A stretch of 64,000 bases of DNA from Mesorhabditis belari. Its lineage: Eukaryota; Nematoda; Chromadorea; Rhabditida; Rhabditidae. Within the stretch, counting starts at the first letter, position 1, and each line of letters starts with the position of its first letter. The notes beneath the pieces are model-generated. The model was not told where the DNA came from. It saw only the letters and a list, made by a program, of their open reading frames with translations, and ran no database searches. Location of the stretch: NCBI GenBank assembly GCA_958450365.1, contig CAUEEP010000754.1:652001-716000 (forward strand), read 5' to 3'. This document shows, one piece after another, positions 20,552 through 31,029 of this stretch. Position numbers and translations under genes: made by a program.

Positions 20552-20654
20552 TAGATTCATTTAGATAGATAAAGATAAAGAGCAATTCTGGTAAATTTCC
20601 TCTGAACACTTTCTACTTTTTCAATAAGATTTCATAGGGACAAAATCATAGGGA

Positions 20655-21625
20655 GAATCAAAACAAGACAAGACAAGACAAGACCAAGACCAAGACAAGA
20701 CAAGACCAAGACCAAGACAAGACAAGACAAGACAAGACAAGACAAGGCCAAGACCAAGACCAAGACCAAGGCCAAGACCAAGATCAAGACAAGACAAGAC
20801 AAGACAAGACAAGACAAGACAAGACAAGACCAAGACCAAGACCAAGACAAGACAAGACCAAGACCAAGACAAGACAAGACAAGACAAGACAAGACAAGAC
20901 AAGACAAGACAAGGCCAAGACCAAGACCAAGACCAAGGCCAAGACCAAGATCAAGACAAGACAAGACAAGACAAGACAAGACAAGACAAGACCAAGACCA
21001 AGACAAGACAAGACCAAGATCAAGACAAGACAAGACAAGACAAGACAAGATAAGACCAAGACAAGACAAGACAAGACAAGACCAAGACAAGACAAGACCA
21101 AGACAAGACAAAACAAGACCAAGACCAAGAGCAAGACCAAGACAAGACAAGACAAGACAAGACAAGACCAAGACGAAGACCAGGACCAAGACAAGACAAG
21201 ACCAAGACAAGACCAAGACAAGACCAAGACAAGACCAAGACAAAACAAGACAAGACAAGACAAGACAAGACCAAGACAAGACCAAGACAAGACCAAGACA
21301 AAACAAGACAAGACAAGACAAGACAAGACCAAGACAAGACCAAGCAAGACCAAGACAAGCCAAGACAAAACAAGACAAGACAAGACAAGACAAGACCAAG
21401 ACAAGACCAAGACAAGACCAAGACAAGACCAAGACAAAACAAGACAAGACAAGACAAGACAAGACCAAGACAAGGACCAGGACCAAGACCAGGACCAAGA
21501 CCAGGACCATGACCAAGACCAAGGCCAAGACCAATACCAAGGCCAAGGCCAGGACCAAGACAAGGACCAGGACCAAGACCAAGACAAGACAAGACAAAAC
21601 AAGACAAGACCAAGACCAAAAAATC
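20655..21625. repeat. Minisatellite AAGAC / CAAGAC (5-6 bp), ~970 bp
   Basis: AAGAC and CAAGAC units alternate in long blocks; the inner block AAGGCCAAGACCAAGACC recurs near 20750 and 20910. Minus-strand frames of up to 357 codons read only Leu/Ser/Val/Cys/Trp and are artefacts. Confidence 0.95.
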
Positions 21626-21733
21626 CAGTTTCCAGCGAAAAAATGGAGGGGATCTAGTGGGATTCCCTTGTTAGATTGAAAGTCGGCTACTTGTTGTTGG
21701 CGCAAGAAAAACGGGGAATTTCGTGTAGTAGAC

Positions 21734-21776
21734 GTGCACTAGATTGTGTACGTTTAAAAGATTTAGCACAAAGTAC
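21734..21776 (-). repeat. Dispersed ~50 bp motif, copy
   Basis: Minus strand: GTACTTTGTGCTAAATC, then TTTAAACGTACAC, then AATCTAGTGCAC. Confidence 0.65.
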
Positions 21777-22045
21777 GCGAGTAAAAGCCAGTAGAGGGAG
21801 TTCTCTTCAAAAAAAAACAAAGGAAAAAAACCCCTCTGGCCTCTTTCCCCTGCAAAACTCTTTTATTCCTTTGGTTGTTGATGGCCTTTTTTTCTCTCTC
21901 TTTTCAAGTGCATGTTAATTGTTTTTTTTCCTCCCAAAAAGCACATTTTCATTTCGAAATTCTCTCTTCTATGCAAGAATTCATAAACAAAATATTCTGA
22001 TTTGTTTTGACAAGCTAGACTTCTTTTAAATCTTCTAAACTTTGA

Positions 22046-22099
22046 TGTACTTTGTGCTCAAAGAAATTGTAAACGCACGTCTTCTGGCAAATGAAATCC
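22046..22099 (+). repeat. Dispersed ~50 bp motif, copy
   Basis: TGTACTTTGTGCTCAAAG, then TTGTAAACGCACG, then TCTTCTGGCAAATGAAATCC. Confidence 0.75.
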
Positions 22100-22192
22100 T
22101 TGTTTTCTTTGCAATTCGGTTTCCATAGTTTGAAAATAACACAGATTTCATCGTTTGAAAATAAAGCAAATTTATTAAAGCCTAAACTTTAG

Positions 22193-22240
22193 TGTACTTT
22201 GTGCTCATCTGTAAACGCAATGTTTCTGGTGAATGCTTGA
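22193..22240 (+). repeat. Dispersed ~50 bp motif, copy
   Basis: GTGTACTTTGTGCTCAT, then CTGTAAACGCAATG, then TTTCTGGTGAATGCTTG. It lies ~147 bp after the copy at 22046, and both are preceded by AAACTTT-x-TGTACTTTG. Confidence 0.75.
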
Positions 22241-22330
22241 TTTTCTTTTAGAAACCGTCAGAAAATGACGATTTCAGTGAACCAGAACTTTTCATTCAGA
22301 GCAACTCGTTAGCTCTAGAAAAACCAAAAA

Positions 22331-22402
22331 CCTAGGCCGGGATCGAACCTGGACCTTACGCCTTACAGACCATCTCACTAACCACTAGGCCACAGCCGCC
22401 TT
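22331..22402 (-). tRNA. tRNA-like module of composite element 1
   Basis: Minus strand: A box TGGCCTAGTGG, B box GGTTCGATCCC. The inner part of the T stem mispairs and no sound anticodon arm was found, so this is a SINE-type Pol III promoter or tRNA pseudogene. Confidence 0.55.
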
Positions 22403-22544
22403 TTCTTTCCTCGTCGAAAAGCGGCCTTTAAAGGGCCTCGGCCGGTTTAATCGCGAAGGGTGCGTACCCTTGACGTCGCTAGTAAGAAAAACGGCGTCTG
22501 GCACACGGCCCTGGGGTAGAGGGAGTCGGAAACCGCCATCGCCC

Positions 22545-22566
22545 GGTTTAATTACCCAAGTTTAAA
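22545..22566 (+). ncRNA. SL1-like spliced leader sequence (20/22)
   Basis: GGTTTAATTACCCAAGTTT matches the first 19 bases of nematode SL1; the last three are AAA, not GAG. No GT donor follows and no Sm-site-containing SL RNA body is seen, so this is not a working SL RNA gene. Confidence 0.7.
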
Positions 22567-22624
22567 GTTAATTCCTCCTTGCTTCGATTTCAGTTTTATT
22601 TCAGATAGAAACTACTAAAAACCC

Positions 22625-22865
22625 TTCCCAATTCCTCCTTTACTCTCCTTTACTTTCCTTTACTTCCCTTTGCTCTCTTTTACTTCCCTTTACTTCCCTT
22701 TGCTCTCCTTTACTTCCCTTTGCTCTCCTTTACTTTCCTTTACTCTCCTTTACTTCCCTTTACTTCCCTTTGCTCTCCTTTACTTTCCTTTACTCTCCTT
22801 TACTTCCCTTTACTTCCCTTTGCTCCCCTTTACTCTCCTTTACTTCCCTTTACTTCCCTTTACTT
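22625..22865. repeat. Minisatellite CTCCTTTACTTCCCTTTG (10 bp core)
   Basis: About 24 units of CTCCTTTACT, TCCCTTTACT and TCCCTTTGCT. It is related to 17166-17395 and shares its 3' flank. Confidence 0.9.
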
Positions 22866-22935
22866 TAAGCCTTTGATAAGTATTAGTGCTAGTATTTGTA
22901 CTATTTTAACAATCAAATTGCCGACTTTCTTTAAC

Positions 22936-24230
22936 GCTATTAACCGTTTACCGTTCCCAAGTATTTAAAAGCCATAAAAATAAAAAAACATAAAACACCT
23001 CATTTTAAGGTCCATGAGAGAAGAGAGAATCTTTTTTTTGAGATTGATTTTTCATTTTAGCGATTTCAGTGTCATTTGAGAGCAAATTCATATCACAATT
23101 GTTAAAAACTCTTCCAGAAATTCAAAAACCCTTGAAAGATCAGCTAAAAGATCAGCTAAAAGATCAGCTAAACAGTGCAAAACTCAAATAATCTTTCAGA
23201 AAACATTCAAAATGAGATCCCCGAAACGAATCACGAATTTCAATCAGTTGAAAATAGAGAAAATAGCAAAAATCGTCTATTTTAGTGTTTATTTTTCTAT
23301 TTTAGTGTTTTCTTTTCTATTTTAGTATTTATTTTTAGCGTCTCATCGGCTTCGTTCACTAAAAATAGCTAAAATTCTTCAAATTTCAAGAGAATTTTGC
23401 ACAAATGCAAGAAAAATCGAAAAATCGAACGATTTTCCTTCTTTTTCCCTTCTTTTTTTTCTGTTTTTCTTCCTGATTTTGCAAGAAATCTCTTTCAATT
23501 CAAAAATATCAACAAATCTCGTCGATTCTAATGGAAAAATGTTGTTTCTCGGCTGAAAATTCTTTCGTTTTTTACATTAGATTCTTGTTTCTCTGGTTTC
23601 CTCTTGTTTCCTCTTGTTTCCTCTTGTTTTCCCTTTGTTTTCCCTTGTTTTCCCTTTGTTTCTTGTTGCAATTTCTCGTGAATTTGATTCATATGTTTGT
23701 AGGGATTTGATGAAATCACCATTTTTCTGATTTTTCTAATTTTTCTGATCTTTCTGATTTTTTTTTTGCAGTTCTCACCGTTTTCCTTGGTATCATTGGG
23801 ATTTTCTTTTTAATCTTTTTTTTTTTGAATTTAAATCTTTTATTAGAGCTTGGCTTAATCTGAGAGAGATTATTTGATTTTAAATTAACGATAGAAAAGT
23901 ATATAAGACGGCGCAATTACCCGAAATTCATTGTTTTCTAGTAAAGTTCAGTTTTCAGCTTAGCCAAGAGTCGATCGAATTCTTCAATCGATCGAATTCT
24001 TCTTTTTTTTTTATTATCAATTGAAGATTTCTTCTGCAATTCGTTTTCTGCATTTTTTTTGAGCGGAAAAGTTTCTAAACTTTTGCTAGAGCTGCTAGAG
24101 CGCTAGAACGCTGCTAGGGCTGCCTGATCTGGCCTATCACTCTTTTGAATAATCCCTGAAGACAGGCTAGTCAGGCTAGGTCAGCTCAAGGCTATTGTAA
24201 GTCCAAGATTTCACTTTTTAAAGTTTAGGC
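22936..24230. other. AT-rich spacer, no gene seen
   Basis: Holds a short GATCAGCTAAAA repeat (23140-23172), a TTTTCTATTTTAGTGTTT repeat (23275-23335) and CCTCTTGTTTC units (23588-23655). Around 23060-23100 the sequence GATTTCAGTGTCATTTGAGA resembles the tail of the composite element at 61685-61980. Minus-strand frames near 23528-23916 are Lys-rich and show no domain. Confidence 0.5.
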
Positions 24231-24460
24231 ATCAATGGCCAATGACAAAAATGGCTGGATACAAAAGAAGCCTTCAGGGGGATTTTTGCATAACCTCTTG
24301 GTGTATTTCTTAGCATCACTGTTGCCAAAAAGTCAAACTCACATGGGTTCGAGGTCCAGGAACTTTTCGTGGCTTGGTAGTGATGCTAGGCCAGCCAAGA
24401 TCGAGGCTTGGGGGTTGATTAGGTTTGCACTAAAGCCAGGTCCAGGCCAGGCCGGGTTTT

Positions 24461-24515
24461 AGGCTTTGGCTTAGGCTTAGGCTTAGGCTTAGGCTTAGGC
24501 TTAGGCTTAGGCTTA
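24461..24515. repeat. Interstitial TTAGGC array
   Basis: About eight perfect copies of TTAGGC, the telomere repeat of nematodes, here far from an end. Confidence 0.93.
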
Positions 24516-25097
24516 AGCTCAGCTCAGCTCAGAGCCAATCCAGATCCACAGATCCAGCCCAGGTAGCTCAGCATCAAACCCAGCCTAGCTTAGATCCAAA
24601 AGTCCAGCTTAGATCCGAACAAAGTCCAGCTCAGATTCAGGCCGATATTTGACAATTGTAGAACAACTCTAGAACAACTCTAGAACTAAGATAACTGCAG
24701 AAAACCCATCTCATCAGTCTAACCGGATTTTCGGTAGATTCAAAGACTTTTGTGAACAACAAAGCCTAACCAGCCAGCCAAGACCAATACCGGTCAAAGC
24801 CAAAAGTGATGCTGTTTTTGAAAGAATGTAACTTTCGATGTAGACATCGTATTTATAAGTGCTATATAGCATCTGAAAGCTCTCATTGAGCTCTACAAGA
24901 TTCGCTATAACACTTTGAGGAAAGACGATTGTTTGATTCAAATCATAGGGGATTTAGTCAGCTTGGGCAATTTTTTTTGATTATTAGGGCAATTGCTTAC
25001 AAGAGAGCTTCAAATCGGCAATTTTTACCTTCAAATTGTTTTGAAAGCATGTTTTACGGAGAAAGAAAGTAAAAATGCATATTAGAAGTTGTTTTTA

Positions 25098-25465
25098 AGG
25101 CTGTAGCAGGGTGTAGCAGGGTGTAGCAGGGTGTAGCAGGCTGTAGCAGGCTGTGACAGGCTGTAGCAGGGTGTATCAGGGTGTAGCAGGGTGTAGCAGG
25201 CTGTAGCAGGCTGTGACAGGCTGTAGCAGGCTGTAGCAGGCTGTAGCAGGCTGTAGCAGGCTGTAGCAGGCTGTAGCAGGCTGTAGCAGGCTGTAGCAGG
25301 CTGTAGCAGGCTGTAGCAGGCTGTAGCAGGCTGTAGCAGGCTGTAGCAGGCTGTGACAGGCTGTAACAGGCTGTAGCAGGCTGTAGCAGGCTGTGACAGG
25401 CTGTAACAGGCTGTAGCAGGCTGTAGCAGGCTGTGACAGGCTGTAACAAGCTGTAGCAGGCTGTA
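25098..25465. repeat. Minisatellite CTGTAGCAGG (10 bp)
   Basis: About 37 units with GTGTAGCAGG, CTGTGACAGG and CTGTAACAGG variants in recurrent order. The minus-strand frame (Leu-Leu-Gln-Pro-x-Thr-Ala-Cys-Tyr-Ser repeats) is an artefact. Confidence 0.94.
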
Positions 25466-25847
25466 ACTTCTTCTCTGTAGCTCCCTAAAGTGTCAACCTT
25501 TCCAGAATCTGAGCTCTAGCTAGTTTCTGAGTCCTTCTGAAGTCTCCCTTCCTTTCTGCAGATCCCTATCACTCTGATATCAATTCCCAGCCCTCAAGCA
25601 CTCCTCCAATTTGCATATGTTCGCCGAAAGTCGTCACAAAAGAGTCAAGGCCATTCAATAGTCTTTCTCATTTCTTATATTCAATATTCTTTGCAAATTC
25701 TTGCAAGATTTTCAATCATTTTCAATTATTCATTCGAAATTTTCATTTTTTTTTCTAATTTCCATAATTTAATCAAAACCAAGATCACTTTTGCTTAAAA
25801 ATAAAGAAATTTTACAAGTTCGAGCTCAAGAAAGAACTCAGGAAAAC

Positions 25848-25916
25848 CCGGGCCGGGATCGAACCCCGACCTTACGACTTAGAGACCATCTCACTAACCA
25901 CTAGACCACCGGCACC
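25848..25916 (-). tRNA. tRNA-like module of composite element 2
   Basis: Minus strand: A box TGGTCTAGTGG, B box GGTTCGATCCC. It is closely related to the modules at 22331 and 61692. The T stem is imperfect, so function as a tRNA is doubtful. Confidence 0.55.
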
Positions 25917-26062
25917 CTTTTGCCTGCCCTTTTAAAAGCGGCCTTTAAAGGCCCTCGGACGGTTTAATCACGAAGTGTGCGTACTCTTGACGTCGCTCGT
26001 AAGAAAAAACGGCGTCTGGCACACGGCCCTGGGGTAGAGGGAGTCGGAAACCGCCATCGCCC

Positions 26063-26084
26063 GGTTTAATTACCCAAGTTTAAA
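26063..26084 (+). ncRNA. SL1-like spliced leader sequence (20/22)
   Basis: GGTTTAATTACCCAAGTTT followed by AAA. As in copy 1, no donor site or SL RNA body follows. Confidence 0.7.
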
Positions 26085-26302
26085 GTTTAATTCCTCCTTG
26101 CTTCGATTTCAAGATCACTTTTGCTTAAAAATAAAGGAAATTATTGTTTTATTTAAATTTAATTCAGATTTAATTTGTTTTATTTAATTAAATTTAGATT
26201 TTCTTTAAATTTCGGTTTTCTTCAGACTTTTTACGGTTACTGTAGCTATAGATTTAATTTAAAACCTCTTTTTTAAAAGCTTATTTTTATTCGTAATAAA
26301 CG

Positions 26303-27100
26303 TAAACTACAATCGCTTCTAACTTCCTTCAAATCTATCTGATTAATATCAGCTAGAGCTTAAAAAATAGAGAATTTCAAGAGCTTTTCAATGAACTAAA
26401 GCACTCTTAAAAATATTGATTCTAAAGGAAATTACAGTGGTTTAAAGGGGAAGCAGACCGTACTCACTCGTAGTCGGGCTACAAATCACTGTAATTCCCT
26501 TTAAAATCAATATTTTTAAACATGCTTTAGCTCATTTGAAAGCTCTCGAAATTCTCTATTTTTTAAGCTATGGATCAACACGATCTGATAGATTTGAAGA
26601 AAGTTAGAAGCGTTTATGGTTCACATTTGTAGTTTTTAGTGCTTATTTCTACTAGATTTTAGCCAAGAATTCAGCATTTAGGCTTAGGCTTAGGCTTAGG
26701 CTTAGGCTCCGGTTTATAGTTTTTAGCGCTTAAACAAAGTTACAGTGGGTTATAGCCTGACTACGCGTGAGTACGGTCTGTTTTCCTTTAAACCACTCTA
26801 ATTCCCTTTAAAATCAATATTTTTAAACGTGCTTTAGTTCATTCAAAAGCTCTCGAAATTCTCTATTTTTTAAGCTCTAGCTCATATTAATGCGACAGAT
26901 TTGAAGGAAGTTAGAAGCGTTTAAAGTTCACGTTTGTAGTTTGTAGTGTGACCGGCTTTGTAACTTTGTTTAAAATCAATATTTTTAAACGTGCTTTAGC
27001 TCATTCGAAAGCTCTTGAAATTCTCTATTTTTTGAGCCATAGATCAACATGATACAATAGATTTGAAGAAAGTTAGAAGCATTTTTAGTTTACCACTTTG
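26303..27100. mobile_element. Cluster of foldback elements (one full palindrome, two partial copies)
   Basis: The first element (26303-26634) is a near-perfect palindrome: CGCTTCTAACTTCCTTCAAA at its left end is answered by TTTGAAGAAAGTTAGAAGCG at its right end, and GACCGTACTCACTCGTAGTC lies at the centre. Right-arm-like copies follow at 26733-26948 (with CTACGCGTGAGTACGGTCTG) and 26966-27100. No ORF is present. A short TTAGGC array (26678-26708) separates the first two. Confidence 0.82.
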
Positions 27101-27404
27101 CCAATGTCATTGTTTATTTCTTTTGTGATTCTCTAGATCTAGGGCTTGAGTTTTTTTTGTTGAGTAAGCACTCAGAAAGATATCGTATTCTTGTTTATTT
27201 TTATTGAATCTTTCCACTTTTAGTGTGTTTCTGTGGGGATTTTTGAAGGGGAAAACAGAAACATTTCCGGAATGAAATGTTCGACTGCAAAATGGGGAAA
27301 AGAATCTGTAAGACAGGAGGAAAAGGGGGATCCGTTTCTCTTAGCAAAAAGGAATATCTATCTGTTCGATCAGCTCAGTCAGCCCATCTTCTTCCCCCTC
27401 CTTC

Positions 27405-27560
27405 CCTCTGCCTCTTCTTCCTCTTCTTCCCTCTTCTCTTCTACCTCTTCCTCACCTACCTCTTCCTCTTCTTCTTCTTCCTCTTCTTCCCTCTTCCTCT
27501 TCTCTTCTTCCCCCTTCCTCTCCTTCCTCTTCCCTCTTCCCCTCCTCTTCGATCACTCCC
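27405..27560. repeat. Pyrimidine-rich CTCTTCCTCTTCTTC array
   Basis: C/T tract with few interruptions. The overlapping frames (27233-27595) are Ser/Pro/Phe-rich artefacts. Confidence 0.8.
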
Positions 27561-27899
27561 TCATCCCCTACCTCCTTTTTGATTTATTGGATTGACTTAT
27601 TTGGGGATTTAGTGTCGATTACTAATTACTTTTTATATTAAAACCACAAATTTTAGCTTATTTTACTCTTTTTGATCGTAGTTTAACTCTTTTTTTTACA
27701 ACATTTTTCTTTTAACATCTTACTGTTAATTTTGTTAACTTATTCGGGCTTTTTTAACTCGGGAACTAGCCTATCTGATGCAGTTTTTCAAGCTGATTCC
27801 GAATCTGCAATCAATTTTCGCTAAACGCTTCTCTGTCGCGAGATTTATGGCATACAAGTTTGGGGTCTCTTTATGAGGACGACGCACTGTCTTCAGTCA

Positions 27900-27946
27900 A
27901 CGACCTCGATGGTATAGTGGTTAGTGCGCGCGTCTGCTGGGCGTAT
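27900..27946 (+). tRNA. 5' half of a tRNA-like module
   Basis: GACCTCGATGGTATAGTGGT has a good A box (TGGTATAGTGG) and D arm, then continues TTAGTGCGCGCGTCTGCTGG and ends where the CTTTTGGACC array begins. No B box remains. Confidence 0.5.
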
Positions 27947-27949
27947 AGT

Positions 27950-28667
27950 CTTTTGGACCCTTTTTGAACCCTTTTGGACCTCTTTTGGTCTCTTTTAGAA
28001 CTCTTTTGGACCACTTTTGGACCCCTTTGGACCCTTTTGGACCCCTTTTGGACCCTTTTGGACCGTTTGGACCGCTCTTGGACCACTTTTGGACTCTTTT
28101 GGACCGTTTGGACCCCTTTTGGACCCTTTTGGACCGTTTGGACCCCTTTTGGACCTTTTGGACCGTTTGGACCGTTTGGACCCCTTTTGGACCCTTTTGG
28201 ACTCTTTTGGACCCCTTTTGGACCCTTTTGGACCGTTTGGACCGCTCTTGGACCACTTTTGGACTCTTTTGGACTCTTTTGGACCCCTTTTGGACCCTTT
28301 TGGACCGTTTGGACCGCTCTTGGACCACTTTTGAACCGTTTGGACCCCTTTTGGACCCTTTTGGACCCTTTTGGACTCTTTTGGACCCCTTTTGGACCCT
28401 TCTGGACCCCTTTTGGACCCTTCTGGACCCCTTTTGGACCCTTTTGAACCGTTTGGACCCCTTTTGGACCCTTTTGGACCCTTTTGGACCCCTTTTGGAC
28501 CCTTTTGAACCGTTTGGACCCCTTTTGGACCCTTTTGGACCCTTTTGGACCCCTTTTGGACCCCTTTTGGACCCTTTTGAACCGTTTGGACCCCTTTTGG
28601 ACCCTTTTGGACCCTTTTGGACCCCTTTTGGACCCTTTTGAACCGTTTGGACCCCTTTTGGACCCGA
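27950..28667. repeat. Minisatellite CTTTTGGACCC (9-11 bp), ~718 bp
   Basis: Units CCTTTTGGACC, CCCTTTTGGACC and CGTTTGGACC repeat in higher-order blocks, for example CGTTTGGACCGCTCTTGGACC near 28060, 28230 and 28306. Long frames on both strands are artefacts. Confidence 0.94.
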
Positions 28668-28855
28668 CACACCAATCTGGCCAATCTGGCTTAGCCAATT
28701 TGGCCAATCTCGCCTAGCCAATGTGGCCAATCTGGCCCATCTGGCCTAGCCAATCTGACCAATCTGGCCTAGCCAATGTGGCCAATCTGACCTGGCCAAT
28801 TTGGCTTAGCCAAGCTCACCAATCTGGCGTAGCCAATCTCTTCAATCTGCCTTAG
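28668..28855. repeat. Minisatellite GCCAATCTGGCCTA (~14-20 bp)
   Basis: About 12 degenerate units of TAGCCAATCTGGCC and CAATCTGGC directly after the GGACC array. Confidence 0.88.
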
Positions 28856-28859
28856 CTCA

Positions 28860-29465
28860 ATCATTATTTCCCTAGAACCATATCCAAATTACTCTATCAC
28901 TTAAATCCAGATCGAGTTTCGTGTTTTCATATTTCCTCACCTCATTCCCCGTCCATACCAATCCTTTTCCCTTGCCTTGATGTGTTTTCTTTGAAGAAGG
29001 GCCCAAGAAAGACGAATATTTGATGTAATCTGCATAAAGATGAGTAGCAAAAAGGCGTGTTATCCAATATTTCTGACTGATTCCTTTGCAAGATTATCCC
29101 TTTTTTTTACATAATCTGATCTCAGGCTTGATTTTTGAGTCTTCTATCATTCTTTGCATTTTCACCATCCATTCACAGGTCGACTTGTGCTTTGTGCTTT
29201 GATAAACAACTACTTTCTGGCACACTATGTTCTATAGAGCCTTTTTTTCGATAAAAACCTTCTAGTTCTTTATTTACATTCTTTTCAACGTCCAATTAGT
29301 GAGCCATTTGAACGGAGAACTTGAATGAAATGAAATGAGATGAAAAAAACGATCATCATTTATTTAAAATTAGCTCTCTTTCATCAGTTAAATGTTTGAA
29401 TTTAATAGAATGTATTTTTTAAGAGAATGTACTTTTAAAGACAATTTACTTTTTCTACTAAACGT
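28860..29465. other. Spacer, no gene seen
   Basis: Single-copy AT-rich sequence with a copy of the dispersed motif at 29181-29236. Nothing else was recognised. Confidence 0.5.
29181..29236 (+). repeat. Dispersed ~50 bp motif, copy
   Basis: CGACTTGTGCTTTGTGCTTT, then GATAAACAAC, then TTTCTGGCACACTATGTTC. It has diverged in the middle block. Confidence 0.55.
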
Positions 29466-29985
29466 GAAAGGCGTAGGTTTAGGCTTAGGCTTTGGGCGAA
29501 AGCTTAGGCTTAGGCTTTAGGCTTTAGGCTCAGGCTTAGGCTTTAGGCTTAGGCTTTAGGCTTAGGCTTTAGGCTCAGGCTTAGGCTTTAAGCTTAGGCT
29601 TAGGCTTTAGGCTTTAGGCTAAGGCTTAGGCTTAGGCTAAGGCTTAGGCTTAGGCTTAAAGCTCAGGCTTAGGCTTTAGGCTTTAGGCTAAGGCTTAGGC
29701 CTAGGCTTAGGCTTATGCTTTAGGCTTTAGGCTAAGGCTTAGGCCTAGGCGTAGGCTTAGGCTTTAGGCTTAGGCTTAGGCTTTAGGCTTTAGGCTAAGG
29801 CTTAGGCTTAGGCTTAGGCTTAGGCTTAGGCTTTAGGCTTAGGCCTAGGCGTAGGCTTAGGCTTTAGGCTTTAGGCTAAGGCTTAGGCCTAGGCTTAGGC
29901 TTAGGCTTAGGCTTAGGCGTAGGCTTAGGCTTAGGCTTTAGGCGAAAGCCTAGGCTCTAGAGTTAGGCTTAGGCTTGGACTTAGT
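29466..29985. repeat. Interstitial telomere-like array (TTAGGC and variants)
   Basis: About 80 hexamer-like units: TTAGGC with TTTAGGC, TAAGGC, CTAGGC, GTAGGC and TCAGGC variants. The variants recur in order, so the array has expanded in place since it formed. Confidence 0.92.
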
Positions 29986-30017
29986 GCGAAAGCAAGCGGC
30001 TAGCGCCTCGCACTAAG
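29978..30017. other. Perfect hairpin between two TTAGGC arrays
   Basis: ACTTAGTGCGA (29978 on) and TCGCACTAAGT (ending about 30017) pair over 11 bp around a GC-rich loop. The hairpin lies at the border of the degenerate telomere array. Confidence 0.65.
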
Positions 30018-30183
30018 TCTATTTGGGTTTGAGCTAAACCCTCATTTTCTGGATCTCGGCCTATTTTCAGAGCTAAGGGACAAGCGCTTGGCGATGCTCA
30101 TGCGCCGCCCATAGGAGCATTCTAGCGAATTTTCAGCTCTCTGTCATGTCTTGAAGTTGAGATATAGAAAGTCGGTTTTGGGT

Positions 30184-30345
30184 TAGGCGTAGGCTTAGGC
30201 TTAGGCTTAGGCGTAGGCTTAGGCTTAGGCTTAGGCTTAGGCTTAGGCTTAGGCTTAGGCTCTAGGCTTAGGCTCAGGCTTGGACTTAGGCCTTAGAAAC
30301 CTACAGTAAGCCTAAGCCTAAGCGTAGGCTTAGGCTTAGATTTAG
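30184..30345. repeat. Interstitial TTAGGC array with strand switch
   Basis: TTAGGC and GTAGGC units run to about 30290; then after CCTACAGTAAG the complement GCCTAA appears (30306-30325) before TTAGGC resumes. An inverted junction of this type also occurs at 36600-36680, with the same CCTACAGTAAGCCTAAGCC. Confidence 0.85.
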
Positions 30346-30818
30346 TTACTTTTGTACCTTTCTATCTCATGGAATTCTTCCTTTTTCCTCCAGATGCCTT
30401 AGAGAAACCTTAGTGTATTAGAAAGGGTGTGTTTTGAGTCCAAAAAGCTCAAACATTGTACTACAAAGGTCTAAAAATTGTTCTTAATCAAAATTTGAAG
30501 AGAAATTTCTGCTCTTTTTGTAGAATTGTTGTAAACTTTTGTAGAGAATCTAGCAAAAAGACTTTCTGAATGAATTCTGGCTTCTAAAAACATTCTAAAT
30601 GAATTCTGGATTCTAAAAACATTCTAAATGAGTTCTAAATTCTAAAAAATCTCAATGAAACGAAATCGATTAATTAGAGACATTCAAAAAGGAAAAGAGA
30701 AGAAAAGAAAGGAAAAATCTGTGAGAAAAAAGAGATTATTCAGATTAAATGGACTCTATTTGAGCTCAAATCCCACTAGAATCGATTCATTTTTATTTTT
30801 TTCTATTAAATATTTGAT

Positions 30819-31029
30819 TATTTCAAGGAAATGCTTCTCTTTTTTGATGTTTTAACGAAATTGATTCGATTTTATTTCTGAATTTTTTCAGAAATTCGTC
30901 AAAAGCTTGCTGATGAGCGGGTGACGGGAATGAAATGCGCACAACGTTTACCGCACGACGCCCACCAAAAAAGGGTTTGTGGAAGGGAAAAAGTGGAGAT
31001 TTGAGGAAGTTCTCGTAGCCAACTAACAC
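30819..31029. other. Possible short exon, strand undecided
   Basis: On the plus strand, an acceptor GAATTTTTTCAG ends at about 30891 and is followed by 37 open codons (IRQKLADERVTGMKCAQRLP ...) to a TGA. On the minus strand the same DNA is open for 66 codons from 31029 (contains RRAVNVVRISFPSPAHQQAF and DEFLKKFR). Both translations look more like protein than the surrounding sequence. I recognise neither family. Only one, or neither, can be real. Confidence 0.3.

Larger units (their letters stand above)
22331..22592. mobile_element. tRNA-like / SL1 composite element, copy 1
   Basis: A leftward tRNA-like module (22331-22402), about 140 bp of conserved spacer, then an SL1-like 22-mer in the rightward direction (22545-22566; 20 of 22 bases as in SL1), then a short conserved tail (TTGCTTCGATTTCA). 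The spacer contains GGCGTCTGGCACACGGCCCT and GGTAGAGGGAGTCGGAAA, which also occur in the copies at 25812-26110 and 61685-61980. The repeat of the whole arrangement at three sites shows that it spreads as one unit. Confidence 0.8.
25781..26142. mobile_element. tRNA-like / SL1 composite element, copy 2, with ~31 bp target duplication
   Basis: The element (25812-26110) is bracketed by direct repeats AAGATCACTTTTGCTTAAAA..., 25781-25811 and 26111-26142, about 31 bp with one inserted G. Inside, a leftward tRNA-like module (25848-25916) is followed by the conserved spacer with GTGTGCGTACTCTTGACGTC and GGCGTCTGGCACACGGCCCT and by a rightward SL1-like 22-mer (26063-26084, 20/22). Such a long direct repeat points to retroposition by target-primed reverse transcription. 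Confidence 0.85.

Noticed and set aside
20632..21705. 357-codon minus-strand ORF (Leu/Ser/Val/Cys/Trp-rich)
   Set aside because: It lies wholly within the AAGAC/CAAGAC minisatellite; several frames are open at once and no unique sequence is encoded.
24330..24365. GGGTTCGAGGTCC resembling a B box
   Set aside because: No A box at a suitable distance on the same strand; probably chance.
27871..28730. Overlapping 225-278-codon ORFs on both strands
   Set aside because: They follow the CTTTTGGACC array; sense and antisense frames are all open, which real genes do not show.
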